64,000 nucleotides of DNA from Nitrososphaeria archaeon (GCA_026413865.1 JAOAKB010000002.1:1-64000), one strand, 5' to 3'. Counted from the stretch's first letter, positions 37,006-47,080 are shown. Numbers and translations are program-made. The notes: generated from the letters alone by a model not told the origin.

Positions 37006-37815
37006 ATGCAATTTTTTAGGGGATATAAGAATATGGTAATACATAAGACTAAATCAATAGTTTTAATAGCATTATGTGCAACATTATATGCAGCACTTAT
37101 TGCACTTACTGCAACGATTCCAACACCTTGGGGTGTTGGCCATTTTAGACCAGCAGTAATTATTCCAGCACTTTTCGCATTAATTGCAAACCCTTGGATA
37201 GCAGACTGGGGAGTCGCATCGGGTAAAAAGAGAGGAAGCTTCATACTACCAACAGGTCTAGGCCCGATCGGCAGCCTTGTTTCAGGTGTACCAGGAAACT
37301 TTTTCGGTTTCCTATTATATGGTTTTATCGTACATAAGCATAGGTCGTGGACAAAATTTGTTATTGGAACAGTAGTTGGAACTTTGGTAGGCAATTTTAT
37401 TGCCGCATCAGGAGTAGCATTTTGGTTAACAGTTATTGTCCCAAAATGGATTGAAATATCAAATGAAGCATTACTTTTGACAATATTTGGTCTTACTATA
37501 TTTTGGGAAGTGACCATGGTACCATTTATTTTGATTATTGTACCACCAATGTTAGTTGCATTAAAAGGGCTTGAAAACAGGACCATATTTGATTTAAACT
37601 TAAAGCCTCTTGTTCGCACAAAAAGTGATAAAATAGCCGTATTTTCTATAACTAGTTTATTTTGCACACTCTATCTATTATTAACTTTCTCACCTTTAAG
37701 TGCAATAATGTTTTCACAAGTTCAACCATTATATGCTGAAATAACAAGAATATTTACTTTAATGTGCGGAATATCTATAATAGTAATTTATTTAATTAGT
37801 GCCCAAAGAATTTAA
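37006..37815 (+). CDS. ECF-type transporter S-component-like membrane protein
   Basis: IALCATLYAALIALTATIPTPWGVGHFRPAVIIPALFALIANPWIADWG; start placed at internal Met (37006 or 37033). Confidence 0.65.
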   Translation: MQFFRGYKNMVIHKTKSIVLIALCATLYAALIALTATIPTPWGVGHFRPAVIIPALFALIANPWIADWGVASGKKRGSFILPTGLGPIGSLVSGVPGNFFGFLLYGFIVHKHRSWTKFVIGTVVGTLVGNFIAASGVAFWLTVIVPKWIEISNEALLLTIFGLTIFWEVTMVPFILIIVPPMLVALKGLENRTIFDLNLKPLVRTKSDKIAVFSITSLFCTLYLLLTFSPLSAIMFSQVQPLYAEITRIFTLMCGISIIVIYLISAQRI

Positions 37816-37864
37816 TATTATTAAAGCACTTGCAAAATTTTGGCTAAATAAATCAAAGCAGAAT

Positions 37865-38470
37865 CTATTTAGGTTTTTGATTAAAATATTTGAGAAAAAT
37901 GTACATTACAATCAAGATTATGCCTAATATTATCGTAAACAATTCAAATTGCGAGAAAAAGTACTCAAGTATTTGATTTCCATAAAGCATTATTAGATAT
38001 GATTCAGGTAAGAATCGGGCGGCTCTACCAATCATTGAGGCAACAATATAGCCAAGAAAGTTTTTAAGCCTAAAAAGGCCGGCAGTGATAGTAAAAACCT
38101 TAAATGGTATTGGTGTAAAAGCTGCAATTCCTACAGCCAATACACCATATTTTTCATAAAAATATTCAACTTTCTTAAGTTTAGATTCGCTGACAAATCG
38201 TTTTAAAATTGGTCTACCTCCCTTAAGGCCAATATAATATCCTACTACAGCCCCGGCTACAGATGAAATAGTTGCCACTAGGCCATAAAAAAGACCGTTA
38301 GCGGGATCTAGTAATACAAGAGGAATTAACATTGCGTCAGGTGGGATAGGAAAGAAGATCGCCTCTATAAAAGAGAGTATAAACAGGCCAGCTGGACCCC
38401 AAGGTAATAAGTATGCATTCACGTAATCTAAAAATCCGTCTAACAATGCATTCATGCTTATCAAGAGCAT
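37865..38470 (-). CDS. DedA/VTT-domain membrane protein
   Basis: GPAGLFILSFIEAIFFPIPPDAMLIPLVLL, GAVVGYYIGLKGGRPIL, KYGVLAVGIAAFTPIPFKVFTITAGLF. Confidence 0.9.
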   Translation of the reverse strand: MLLISMNALLDGFLDYVNAYLLPWGPAGLFILSFIEAIFFPIPPDAMLIPLVLLDPANGLFYGLVATISSVAGAVVGYYIGLKGGRPILKRFVSESKLKKVEYFYEKYGVLAVGIAAFTPIPFKVFTITAGLFRLKNFLGYIVASMIGRAARFLPESYLIMLYGNQILEYFFSQFELFTIILGIILIVMYIFLKYFNQKPK

Positions 38471-38572
38471 GAATAGGTTAAATATATATCATTTTTGAAT
38501 TAAGCATTTATATTTGTAATTTGAGCTCTTTTGATTCCATAAAATCTCTGATATTTTTAAAAGTTTAAATAC

Positions 38573-38595
38573 CGTTATGTTTTTTTACCATAACG
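38573..38595. promoter_or_regulatory. ModE-box-like operator of the tungstate transporter operon
   Basis: Perfect CGTTATG-N9-CATAACG immediately downstream of TATA-like TTTAAATA and just before the first gene. Confidence 0.7.
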
Positions 38596-38601
38596 TTGAG
38601 T

Positions 38602-39534
38602 ATGTTAACTGGTAAAAAAGTTTTTACAGTAATGATATTCATTATAACAATATTAAGTCTAATAACAATAAATTTTCCAAAATTTTATGCTCAAAAGACA
38701 ACCCTAAGAATAGCTACTACAACAAGTTTGGATGCTTCAGGACTACTAGATAAGATAAAGATAGAATTTAAAAAAAGTAACCCTAACATAGATGTCACTT
38801 GGATTGCAGTTGGAACAGGTCAAGCAATAGAGGTTGGAAAAAGAGGTGACGTAGACATCATCCTTGTTCATAATCGTCAACTTGAAGAGAAGTTCATCTT
38901 GGACGGGTATGGAGTACATGGCATTACATTTGCATGGAATGATTTCATATTAGTAGGGCCAAAAGATGATCCTGCAAGAGTAAATACTTCAAAAAATGTT
39001 ATTGAAGCATTTAAAAAAATTTATGAGGCAGGAGAAAATGGAAATGCCCTATTTATTTCACGTGGAGACATGTCTGGTACATATTTGAAGGAAATGGAAA
39101 TATGGAATTATACTGGTTTAAAGGTTGACAAAAAGAAATGGTATATTGAAATTGGGCAAGGTATGGAGCAGGCTTTAATAATAGCAAACGAGAAACAAGC
39201 ATATACTTTATCTGATAGGTCAACTTTCCTAACAATAAAAGACACAGTAGGTTTTTCGTTAACAATACTTTTTGAAAGAGACCCTAGGCTTTTGAACCTT
39301 TACAGGGCTATAATCGTTAACCCAAAAAAGCAGCCTAGCATAAATTATGAATGTGCACAAAAATTTGTAAGTTTTCTAGTTTCGTCAGAGGGACAAAATA
39401 TTATAGCCAATTATACAAAAAATGGTCAAAAACTCTTTCATCCAGCTTTTGGAAGATTAAGTGAGCTTGGAATAAACGATTCCTATGAAGAAGAGGAGGT
39501 TAATTATTGGAAAAAGATAATAGAAGGTGGATAA
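38602..39534 (+). CDS. tupA: Tungstate ABC transporter substrate-binding protein
   Basis: LRIATTTSLDASGLLDKIKIEFKKSNPNIDVTWIAVGTGQAIEVGKRGDVDIILVHNR; start chosen at ATG 38602. Confidence 0.9.
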   Translation: MLTGKKVFTVMIFIITILSLITINFPKFYAQKTTLRIATTTSLDASGLLDKIKIEFKKSNPNIDVTWIAVGTGQAIEVGKRGDVDIILVHNRQLEEKFILDGYGVHGITFAWNDFILVGPKDDPARVNTSKNVIEAFKKIYEAGENGNALFISRGDMSGTYLKEMEIWNYTGLKVDKKKWYIEIGQGMEQALIIANEKQAYTLSDRSTFLTIKDTVGFSLTILFERDPRLLNLYRAIIVNPKKQPSINYECAQKFVSFLVSSEGQNIIANYTKNGQKLFHPAFGRLSELGINDSYEEEEVNYWKKIIEGG

Positions 39535-40243
39535 GTTGGAGGTTTTTCCACACCTAATTTTTAACGATGAAATAATCCATATAACTCTTTTGTCGTTTCA
39601 AATATCGTGTACTGCTGTTGCATTAGCAACTTTAATATCCTTACCCTTAGGAATTATTCTTGGATTGAAAGAGTTTAGGGGAAAACAGCTTGTGCTATCT
39701 ATTGTTAACACTTTAATGGGATTACCTCCTGTTGTAGTAGGATTGATACTTTATCTTTTATTGTCCACTTCAGGACCATTTGGGCCACTAAACCTCTTAT
39801 ATACACCTTCTGCAATGATTTTGGCACAACTTATTATGGCTGTACCTATTGTAATAGGACTTTCTTATTCTACCATAGCCGCTGTTCCAGAAAAGGTTAT
39901 AGAGCAAACACTTTCATTAGGTGCGACAAGATACCAACTATTCTTTATACTTCTAAAGGAAGCTAGAGTTGGAATTTTAGCTAGTATAGTAGCCGCATTT
40001 GGTGGTGCAATTTCTGAGGTTGGAGCTATAATGATCGTCGGAGGAAATATAAGATATTTTACTAGAACACTTACGACTGCAATATTGTTGTATACGAGCA
40101 TGGGAGAATTTGATATTGCATTAACTTTGGGCATCATACTTTTGGTAACCGCATTTTTCATAAACATTTTCTTAACATATTTGCAATCAAAGCAGAATAC
40201 AACATTTAGAAAAAAGCTTAGAAGATTAAAATTTGGTGATTAA
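39527..40243 (+). CDS. tupB: Tungstate ABC transporter permease
   Basis: SFQISCTAVALATLISLPLGIILGL, NTLMGLPPVVVGLILYLLLS, FGGAISEVGAIMIVGGNI. Confidence 0.93.
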   Translation: MDKLEVFPHLIFNDEIIHITLLSFQISCTAVALATLISLPLGIILGLKEFRGKQLVLSIVNTLMGLPPVVVGLILYLLLSTSGPFGPLNLLYTPSAMILAQLIMAVPIVIGLSYSTIAAVPEKVIEQTLSLGATRYQLFFILLKEARVGILASIVAAFGGAISEVGAIMIVGGNIRYFTRTLTTAILLYTSMGEFDIALTLGIILLVTAFFINIFLTYLQSKQNTTFRKKLRRLKFGD

Positions 40244-40973
40244 GATGCTTCGAGTGGAGGATTTGTGGAAAAGTTACGAGGGAAGAAAAGTGTTACAAGG
40301 TGTTTTCTTTGAGGCTGAAAAGGGAAAGATATTATGTATTATAGGTCCAAATGGGTCAGGAAAGACAACATTGCTTAGAATATTAAACCTCCTTGAAACA
40401 CCGGATAGAGGAAAAGTTTTCTTTGACCAAATATGCCTAACAGGATTGGTTGGTGAAGAAAAACGATTTCATATTAAAAAAATGGCGATGGTTTTCCAAC
40501 AGCCAGTACTATATAATTCAAGTGTCTTCGATAATGTGTCAATTGGTTTAAGAATAAGAGGGTTTGGAAAAAATGAGATTATTGAGCGAGTAAATGATAT
40601 TCTAAAAACTATTGGCCTACTCGAGTACCGTGATGTGCATGCATACACTTTATCTGGTGGAGAAGCACAGAGAGTATGTCTTGCAAGAGCACTAATATTA
40701 AAACCTGAAATACTTTTATTGGATGAGCCTACATCAAATCTTGACCCATTCAACACACAAATAATAGAAAATATAATAAAAGAATATTGTATAAAGGAAA
40801 AGCCAATTGTGATATTAACAACACACAACATGTTTGAGGCAAAAAAGTTAGCTGACAAAGTAGCATTACTTTACAATGGAAAAATAGTTGAGGAAGGAGA
40901 TGTTAAAAGTTTCTTTGAACATCCAAAAAATGATATAACATCAAAGTTTGTTAATGGTGAAATAATATTTTGA
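40233..40973 (+). CDS. tupC: Tungstate ABC transporter ATP-binding protein
   Basis: IIGPNGSGKTTLLRIL, LSGGEAQRVCLARALILKPEILLLDEPTSNLDP. Confidence 0.94.
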   Translation: MVIKMLRVEDLWKSYEGRKVLQGVFFEAEKGKILCIIGPNGSGKTTLLRILNLLETPDRGKVFFDQICLTGLVGEEKRFHIKKMAMVFQQPVLYNSSVFDNVSIGLRIRGFGKNEIIERVNDILKTIGLLEYRDVHAYTLSGGEAQRVCLARALILKPEILLLDEPTSNLDPFNTQIIENIIKEYCIKEKPIVILTTHNMFEAKKLADKVALLYNGKIVEEGDVKSFFEHPKNDITSKFVNGEIIF

Positions 40974-42064
40974 ACAGCTTAAAGGAAAAGATAGGTTTTA
41001 TAAAAATGTTGAATGTTAAGACCAGCTTCTCAATAAAATTAGAAAACAGGCTAGAGGGAATTGATGAAAAGAGTGCAAAACTATTACATGGAATTAGAAA
41101 ATTTGGTTCTATAATGATGGCGGCAAAATATGTTGGAGAAGACTATAAACTTGCTTGGACAAGAATAAATGAGCTTGAAAAAGAGTTTGGCTGTAAACTT
41201 GTAGAACGCAGCTTTGGTGGATTAGGTGGAGGTAGTGCAAAATTAACGATTGAAGGGGAAACATTACTTCAAAAATATCTGTTAGTGGAAAAAAAGTTTA
41301 AAATGATCAACAAAAAAGAACTTCTTAAAGCAGACCTTTCAATTTTTGGAAGTCACTGTCCTACACTAGAAATTTTAATCGAAACACTTGAAAAAAAATA
41401 TAGAGGTTTTTTTGTAGAATATGTTAATGTAGGCTCCTACGAAGGATTAACCCTTGTCCTTAAAGGCTTTTCAGACATTTCAGGAATACACTTGTTTGAT
41501 GAAAAAACTGGAGAATATAATACATATCTGTTAAAGAATAAAGTTTTTGGTGAAAAGATTTCGATAATCAGAGGCTATAGGAGGACCCAAGGTATTGTTA
41601 CAAAAAAGGGGAATCCTAAAAAAATATTTTCTATAAAAGACCTTTTAAGAAAGGATGTGACATTTATAAATAGGAATAAAGGTTCTGGAACAAGGTTTTT
41701 AATAGATAGACTAATAATGAATTTTGCATCAAACGAGAAAATGCAATTTGATGACGTGATCAAGCAAATTAGAGGTTACAATAATGAGGTAAGATCACAT
41801 TTAGAGGTTGCTGTTGCTGTAAAGGAGGGGAAAGTGGACTGTGGCTTTGCAATAAAAGCTGTGGCAAAACTTCTAAACCTAAACTTTATACCTTTTACAG
41901 AAGAAGTCTTTGACTTTGTAATTTTAAAAAAGAATATTGGAAAAGACAATATACAAAAATTTATTTTAACACTCTCATCAAAAGACTTTCAGGAAAAAGT
42001 TTTGGAAAAAGATTTTGGTATAAGATTTTTTGAGAATACAGGAGAATTAGTAAAAGAACAGTAA
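40970..42064 (+). CDS. ModE-like HTH fused to PBP-like domain regulator
   Basis: LLHGIRKFGSIMMAAKYVGEDYKLAWTRINELEKEFGCKLVERSFGGLGGGSAKLTIEGETLL then a PBP-like domain FINRNKGSGTRFLIDRLI; last gene of the tup operon. Confidence 0.88.
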   Translation: MNSLKEKIGFIKMLNVKTSFSIKLENRLEGIDEKSAKLLHGIRKFGSIMMAAKYVGEDYKLAWTRINELEKEFGCKLVERSFGGLGGGSAKLTIEGETLLQKYLLVEKKFKMINKKELLKADLSIFGSHCPTLEILIETLEKKYRGFFVEYVNVGSYEGLTLVLKGFSDISGIHLFDEKTGEYNTYLLKNKVFGEKISIIRGYRRTQGIVTKKGNPKKIFSIKDLLRKDVTFINRNKGSGTRFLIDRLIMNFASNEKMQFDDVIKQIRGYNNEVRSHLEVAVAVKEGKVDCGFAIKAVAKLLNLNFIPFTEEVFDFVILKKNIGKDNIQKFILTLSSKDFQEKVLEKDFGIRFFENTGELVKEQ

Positions 42065-42122
42065 TGGCATATACGTGGAAAAGGAAAAAGTTTTAAGGAA
42101 ATTAATTTAGCATAGGAAAACA

Positions 42123-43169
42123 ATGTCCCTACTTCCAAATGACCTATTAGACTTACTACTGCTTGAAAAAATCTGTTCTGGAGAAGGAATAGAAATTAAT
42201 ATAGCATCACTTTCTAGGTTGCTTAAAAAGCATAGAAAGACTATAAAAGAAAGAGTCGATATGCTTCTATCAAATAGGATTATAGATCGTCCAGTAGCAC
42301 CTTTCAAAGCCTTATTTAAGGAGTTACCTCTTTTAGTAGTATCCTATGCTGACCTCCCCTATGATTCTAGAATTATAGAATGGCTAAAGGAGGATAAAAA
42401 CATCTTTGCAGCATATAGAATTAGGGAGGGAGAAAGTAATATGCTAATATTTGAGTTTCATAAAAGCATTTGGGACTATCATGTTTGGAGGGAAAATATT
42501 GTTGCTGACGGAAAGATTCCAGAAAGAGGAAAAAGAGCGCCATCAAATAACTTTTACTTTTCAAATCAAGGAATTTTTAAGTACGAGCCAAGTGTAGGAT
42601 TTAATTTAATTAAAGAAGAGTACGAGAAAAAAGGATATGTTGAAATTAATGGATGTAGACTAGACAATATTTCTCTTAGAATTTTAGAATGTCTGTTGAA
42701 AGGCGAGGGCATAGTAGTAAACGAGAATGAACTAGCGAGAAAACTTAATGTATCAAGAAGAACAGTCCTTAAAAAAATACAAAGGCTAAAAGAAACCGGA
42801 ATAATTTTGAAACCATTATGTAGGTTTCCAAATTTTTTTGTACCACCAAATTATTTACTATTTTTATCCCTAGTTGAAGTAAGGTCAAACAAGGATAGGA
42901 TAGTAGAAGATATTCTAAAAGATGATCACATAAGCTTAGCATATCATATTAGCAATGGCCGATATAATTTGCTACTATTCCAAAACCATAAAGATATTGA
43001 AGATTATTTAACATGGGAAGACATGTACACGGAAAAGTATCCTGAAAGCCTGGGGTCAATAAAAATTACCTTACTTTCACCAAAGATGACAATCTTGATA
43101 GACCAGCAGAAGGTTTCATTAGGAATAATTCGCTCAAAAATAGAAGAAATAAAGACTAAAATGACTTAG
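42123..43169 (+). CDS. Duplicated Lrp-like HTH regulator
   Basis: Two HTH-type segments (IASLSRLLKKHRKTIKERVDMLLSNRII; ARKLNVSRRTVLKKIQRLKETGII), each followed by a similar domain. Confidence 0.7.
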   Translation: MSLLPNDLLDLLLLEKICSGEGIEINIASLSRLLKKHRKTIKERVDMLLSNRIIDRPVAPFKALFKELPLLVVSYADLPYDSRIIEWLKEDKNIFAAYRIREGESNMLIFEFHKSIWDYHVWRENIVADGKIPERGKRAPSNNFYFSNQGIFKYEPSVGFNLIKEEYEKKGYVEINGCRLDNISLRILECLLKGEGIVVNENELARKLNVSRRTVLKKIQRLKETGIILKPLCRFPNFFVPPNYLLFLSLVEVRSNKDRIVEDILKDDHISLAYHISNGRYNLLLFQNHKDIEDYLTWEDMYTEKYPESLGSIKITLLSPKMTILIDQQKVSLGIIRSKIEEIKTKMT

Positions 43170-43287
43170 GAACTATTAAAATTCTATATTTTCAAAGTGT
43201 ACCTACTATTTTTCTATAGCATTATTTAACATAATTAATGTTATAAAATGACACCATAGTATAAAAGTAGGTTACATCCAATTATAT

Positions 43288-43327
43288 AAAACTTAATAAA
43301 AAATGTAATAATTTTTTATTAAGTTTT
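43288..43327 (+). terminator. Long AT-only-type hairpin (17-bp perfect stem, 6-nt loop)
   Basis: AAAACTTAATAAAAAAT (43288-43304) / ATTTTTTATTAAGTTTT (43311-43327), followed by T-rich sequence; intergenic. Confidence 0.5.
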
Positions 43328-43412
43328 TTATTTTATAAAATTTAGTGGCTTTTTATAAAAAATATGTTAAAAAAGTTTATAAGGTAAGGAAATGATGCGA
43401 ATAGCTTAGGCC

Positions 43413-44432
43413 ATGGAATTAAAAATAAACATAGAAAAGACAAGCCAATATACAGGTAAAAAAGTGGCAATAATAGGAGGGGGGCCTGCAGGTCTTTCTG
43501 CAGCAAAAGAATTAATCCAATTAGGACATGAGGTTCATGTTTATGAGAAAATGTGTGAACCCGGAGGCCTCTTAATATTTGGTATTCCATCATATAGGAT
43601 AAATAAAGAAAAGGTCAGAGAGAATATAAGGAAGCTTGCGGAGTCAGGTGCAACTTTTTATACTAACACAGAAGTAGGAAGAGATATCCTTCTTTCTGAT
43701 ATTATCAAAAAATATGATGCGGTACTGATAGCAACAGGAGCATGGACATATAAAAGGATGGGAGTTCCTGGAGAAAATTTAAAAGGAATATATTATGCTT
43801 TAGATTATATTATAAATTATAATTTTTGTAAATTAGGTTATCTAAAAAATGAAAATTTGCCTAAGCTTAGTGGCCATGTTGCAGTTATAGGAGGAGGGTT
43901 GACGGCTGTAGACGCATGCCATATTGCACTACAAAATAATGTTGAGAGAGTTTATTTAATTTACCGTAGAGGAAAATGGCAAGCTCCAGCTGGAAAAAAG
44001 ATTATTGAAAATTTAGAGATCTCAGGTGTTCATGTTATGGACTTCACTCAACCTATAGAGTTTATTGGTGAGGATGGAGTTGTTAAGGCAATAAAGGTGG
44101 TGAAAACTGTAATAGAAAAAGATAATGGTAAATTTGAATTAAAAATTGTTCCAGACTCCCAACATCTTATTCAAGTAGATAATGTACTTATAGCGGTTGG
44201 ACTTGCACCATCAATTCCAAATGATGGTGGAAAACTTAATATAAAAGTTGAAAAAGAGTTCAGAACTAATAATGAAAAAGTTTTCATAGCAGGAGACGCG
44301 TTACTTGGCCCATCCTATATAGGATTTGCAATTCAAAGTGGAATAAGGGTGTCAAAAGAAATACATGCTTACCTAACACAAATTCAAAAGGAAGTAGAAC
44401 AAAAAATAGATAGAAAAATTAGCACAATTTAG
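43413..44432 (+). CDS. FAD/NAD(P)-dependent oxidoreductase (GltD/small-subunit-like)
   Basis: KKVAIIGGGPAGLSAAKELIQLGHEVHVYEKMCEPGGLLIFGIPSYRINKEKV, AVIGGGLTAVDACHIAL, VFIAGDALLGPSYIGFAIQSG. Confidence 0.94.
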   Translation: MELKINIEKTSQYTGKKVAIIGGGPAGLSAAKELIQLGHEVHVYEKMCEPGGLLIFGIPSYRINKEKVRENIRKLAESGATFYTNTEVGRDILLSDIIKKYDAVLIATGAWTYKRMGVPGENLKGIYYALDYIINYNFCKLGYLKNENLPKLSGHVAVIGGGLTAVDACHIALQNNVERVYLIYRRGKWQAPAGKKIIENLEISGVHVMDFTQPIEFIGEDGVVKAIKVVKTVIEKDNGKFELKIVPDSQHLIQVDNVLIAVGLAPSIPNDGGKLNIKVEKEFRTNNEKVFIAGDALLGPSYIGFAIQSGIRVSKEIHAYLTQIQKEVEQKIDRKISTI

Positions 44433-44476
44433 AAAAATAATAGATATTTTGACAATAGACAAACTTTTTATCTCTT

Positions 44477-44770
44477 TTATCCAAATATTCCGCCAAAGCC
44501 TTCAAGAGAACGTTCACTTTCTTCATAAAGTTTTTTAAGCACCATTTCCCTTTCTTCACCAGTTACTTCAACACCCAAATCTTTTGAAAGCTCTAAAGCT
44601 CTTTTACACTCTTCTTCATCACCTAACACCCTTATATAAAATCCACCTTCTTTACCAAATGATTGTGCTTCATGGGTTAGTAAATTAGCTCTGGAAACTA
44701 TGTTATCTCCAAAAAGTTTTTGCTTTAATTTTTCAAAGTTTTTTTGTTCCACATACAATACTATTTCCAT
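44477..44770 (-). CDS. Conserved small protein, function unknown
   Basis: 97-aa ORF filling an intergenic gap, VLYVEQKNFEKLKQKLFGDN. Confidence 0.6.
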   Translation of the reverse strand: MEIVLYVEQKNFEKLKQKLFGDNIVSRANLLTHEAQSFGKEGGFYIRVLGDEEECKRALELSKDLGVEVTGEEREMVLKKLYEESERSLEGFGGIFG

Positions 44771-44867
44771 TTTTCCTCATGAAGGAGTCTTAAACCACTT
44801 TATTTAAACATTATTTATTTTTAGAAAAGAGAAAGAAATATCTTTTTATATAAGAGTTAGGAAATGA

Positions 44868-45254
44868 TTGTTGACGAATGATATGATTAGTTGGAGTAAA
44901 GCATTTTATAAGGGATTTATTATATTATTATGGAGTATTCTTTGGGCGATAGTAGGTTTCCTACTATTCTCATTCGCCATTTCCTCAATTTTAGCAAGCT
45001 TTATCACAGTAGTTGAAGACCCTACCCAGATAATTAATAACCCACAAATTCTCCAGGAAATTGTTACAAATTATATGTGGCCAATAATGTTATCATTTAT
45101 TGTGATTTCAATTTTTGTTGGAGTTGCAGTATATGCTACCATGATTAAGGTTATAGGAAACACAATATTAGAGGAAATTAAGAAAATGCCGTCAGCCCAA
45201 ACTTTACCAGTACCCCCTCCACCACCTCCTCCTACAGAGCCAGAAAAGTATTAG
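44868..45254 (+). CDS. Small membrane protein with proline-rich C-terminus
   Basis: TTG start; two TM segments; tail QTLPVPPPPPPPTEPEKY. Confidence 0.65.
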   Translation: MLTNDMISWSKAFYKGFIILLWSILWAIVGFLLFSFAISSILASFITVVEDPTQIINNPQILQEIVTNYMWPIMLSFIVISIFVGVAVYATMIKVIGNTILEEIKKMPSAQTLPVPPPPPPPTEPEKY

Positions 45255-45292
45255 AAAAAATATTTTTATACAGTGTTAATTTTTTCTTTAAT

Positions 45293-45652
45293 GTGCCGAA
45301 GCAGCCTCATAGAATGGTCTTGGGTGTTCTAGATGAAAACTCTTATACTATAATGAATGCTTTAAACATGTCAGATGGCAAACCTAAATCTTTTCTCCAA
45401 CTTCTTACAATAACAGGTCTTCCAAAATCCTCACTTTATGTTACGTTAATGAAAATGCTTGAAAATGGTTTAGTTGAAAGAATAGAATTTAATTATAGAC
45501 TTTCTAATAATGGCCAAATAATATATAACACATTTAAGCAAATATTAGAAAAAAGAACATTAAAAACTGATGTTACAAAACTTGAAAAAGAAGAAAAAAG
45601 AGGTGCATTTCAGAAGTTAATTGAAGGTTTTAGAAAAATTTTTGGAAAATAG
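45293..45652 (+). CDS. Winged-HTH protein
   Basis: SFLQLLTITGLPKSSLYVTLMKMLENGLVERIEFNYRLSNNGQIIY. Confidence 0.75.
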   Translation: MPKQPHRMVLGVLDENSYTIMNALNMSDGKPKSFLQLLTITGLPKSSLYVTLMKMLENGLVERIEFNYRLSNNGQIIYNTFKQILEKRTLKTDVTKLEKEEKRGAFQKLIEGFRKIFGK

Positions 45653-45727
45653 TGTGTTGGCATAAAAACAAAAATATTTGTGAAAAGTTTATATTTTCTT
45701 AACTTTTTGGTTTAGGGAGTTTAAAAA

Positions 45728-47080
45728 ATGACAGATAACATAGGACCAAAAATGGAAGTTGATGGAAAAATTAATCTTTTTAGAGACATATTCCCCTTCG
45801 ACTCACCTCCAAAAATAAAGTTAAATAAGGTTCCAGAAAATATTTGGATAACAGATACAACATTACGTGATGGACAGCAAGGTTGGAAAACATTTTCGGT
45901 AGAAGAATCCTTAAAAATTTATGAAATCCTTAGTGCTCTAGGAGGAAAGAAAGGTGTAATACGTTCTACCGAGCTATTTCTTTATACTAAAAAGGATAAG
46001 GAAGTTGTTAGAAAAATAAAGGGATTAGCATTCGATTATCCTAAACCAGTAGGATGGATTAGGGCAACATTATCAGACGCACAACTTGTTTTGGAGGAAG
46101 GTTTAGAAGAAACCACAGTATTATGCTCTATATCAGATTATCATATATTTAGCAAGTTTAATATGAGTAGAAGTCAAGTTTTAGAAAAATATTTGGAAGT
46201 TGTAGAATTTCTTTTGAAAAACGGTGTTATACCAAGATGTACTTTAGAGGATGCTACCAGAGCAGACATAGAGAATGTGGTAGTACCATTTGTGTCTAGG
46301 CTTATGAAACTTTCAGAAAAGTATAGGTTACCAGTTAGAATAAAGATTGCCGATACACTTGGTGTGGGACTTCCTTTCAGAGAAGCAGGTTTACCTAGAA
46401 GTGTACCTCTTATGATAGAAACTTTGATTAGAGAAACTGGTATAGAGGAAGAGAATATTGAATTTCATGGCCATAATGACCTTTTTATGGTTACTGCAAA
46501 CCATCTTGCTGCGTGGTTAAGTGGTGCAGCACTTTCAAATTGTACACTCTTTGGAATAGGAGAACGTGCAGGTAACTGTCCACTTGAGGCAATGTTGCTA
46601 GAATATTCTATGATACATGGTATTGAAGGAATAAATTTGAAAGAGATAGTAAAGGCTGCTGAACTTTTTAAGAGCATGGGTCTAATATTCCCTGAACATT
46701 ATCCTTTAGTTGGCCCAAATGCTTTTAGAAGCAAGGCTGGAATACATATTGACGCTTTTCTTAAAAATCCTGAAGTCTATTTGCCCTTTGACCCAGTAAA
46801 TGTTCTCGGAATCTGGCCTCAAGTGACAATAGACCAGTATTCAGGTAGGGCAAGCGTCGCATACTGGATAAAAACACACCTTAACCTTAACGATGACGAC
46901 ATAAAAGATGATCCAAGAGTAAATGACATACATAAGGAAATCTTAAAAATGTATGATGCTGGTAGACAAACACCAGTATCGGATATCGAAATGTTTAATT
47001 TAGTTAAAAAATACTATCCTGAGCACATAAAACAAGAAAATGGGTTAAAGGTAGGTGATGAGCGTGTCAACATTAGTTGA
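45728..47080 (+). CDS. Re-citrate synthase / homocitrate synthase-family enzyme
   Basis: WITDTTLRDGQQGWKTFSVEESLKIYEILSALGGKKGVIRSTELFLYTKKD, PVGWIRATLSDAQL, SISDYHIFSKF, IPRCTLEDATRADI, FHGHNDLFM, GERAGNCPLEAM. Confidence 0.85.
   Translation: MTDNIGPKMEVDGKINLFRDIFPFDSPPKIKLNKVPENIWITDTTLRDGQQGWKTFSVEESLKIYEILSALGGKKGVIRSTELFLYTKKDKEVVRKIKGLAFDYPKPVGWIRATLSDAQLVLEEGLEETTVLCSISDYHIFSKFNMSRSQVLEKYLEVVEFLLKNGVIPRCTLEDATRADIENVVVPFVSRLMKLSEKYRLPVRIKIADTLGVGLPFREAGLPRSVPLMIETLIRETGIEEENIEFHGHNDLFMVTANHLAAWLSGAALSNCTLFGIGERAGNCPLEAMLLEYSMIHGIEGINLKEIVKAAELFKSMGLIFPEHYPLVGPNAFRSKAGIHIDAFLKNPEVYLPFDPVNVLGIWPQVTIDQYSGRASVAYWIKTHLNLNDDDIKDDPRVNDIHKEILKMYDAGRQTPVSDIEMFNLVKKYYPEHIKQENGLKVGDERVNIS

Noticed and set aside
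36957-37667. 236-aa minus-strand ORF
   Set aside because: Antisense of the ECF-type membrane protein whose TM pattern and start region are more convincing.
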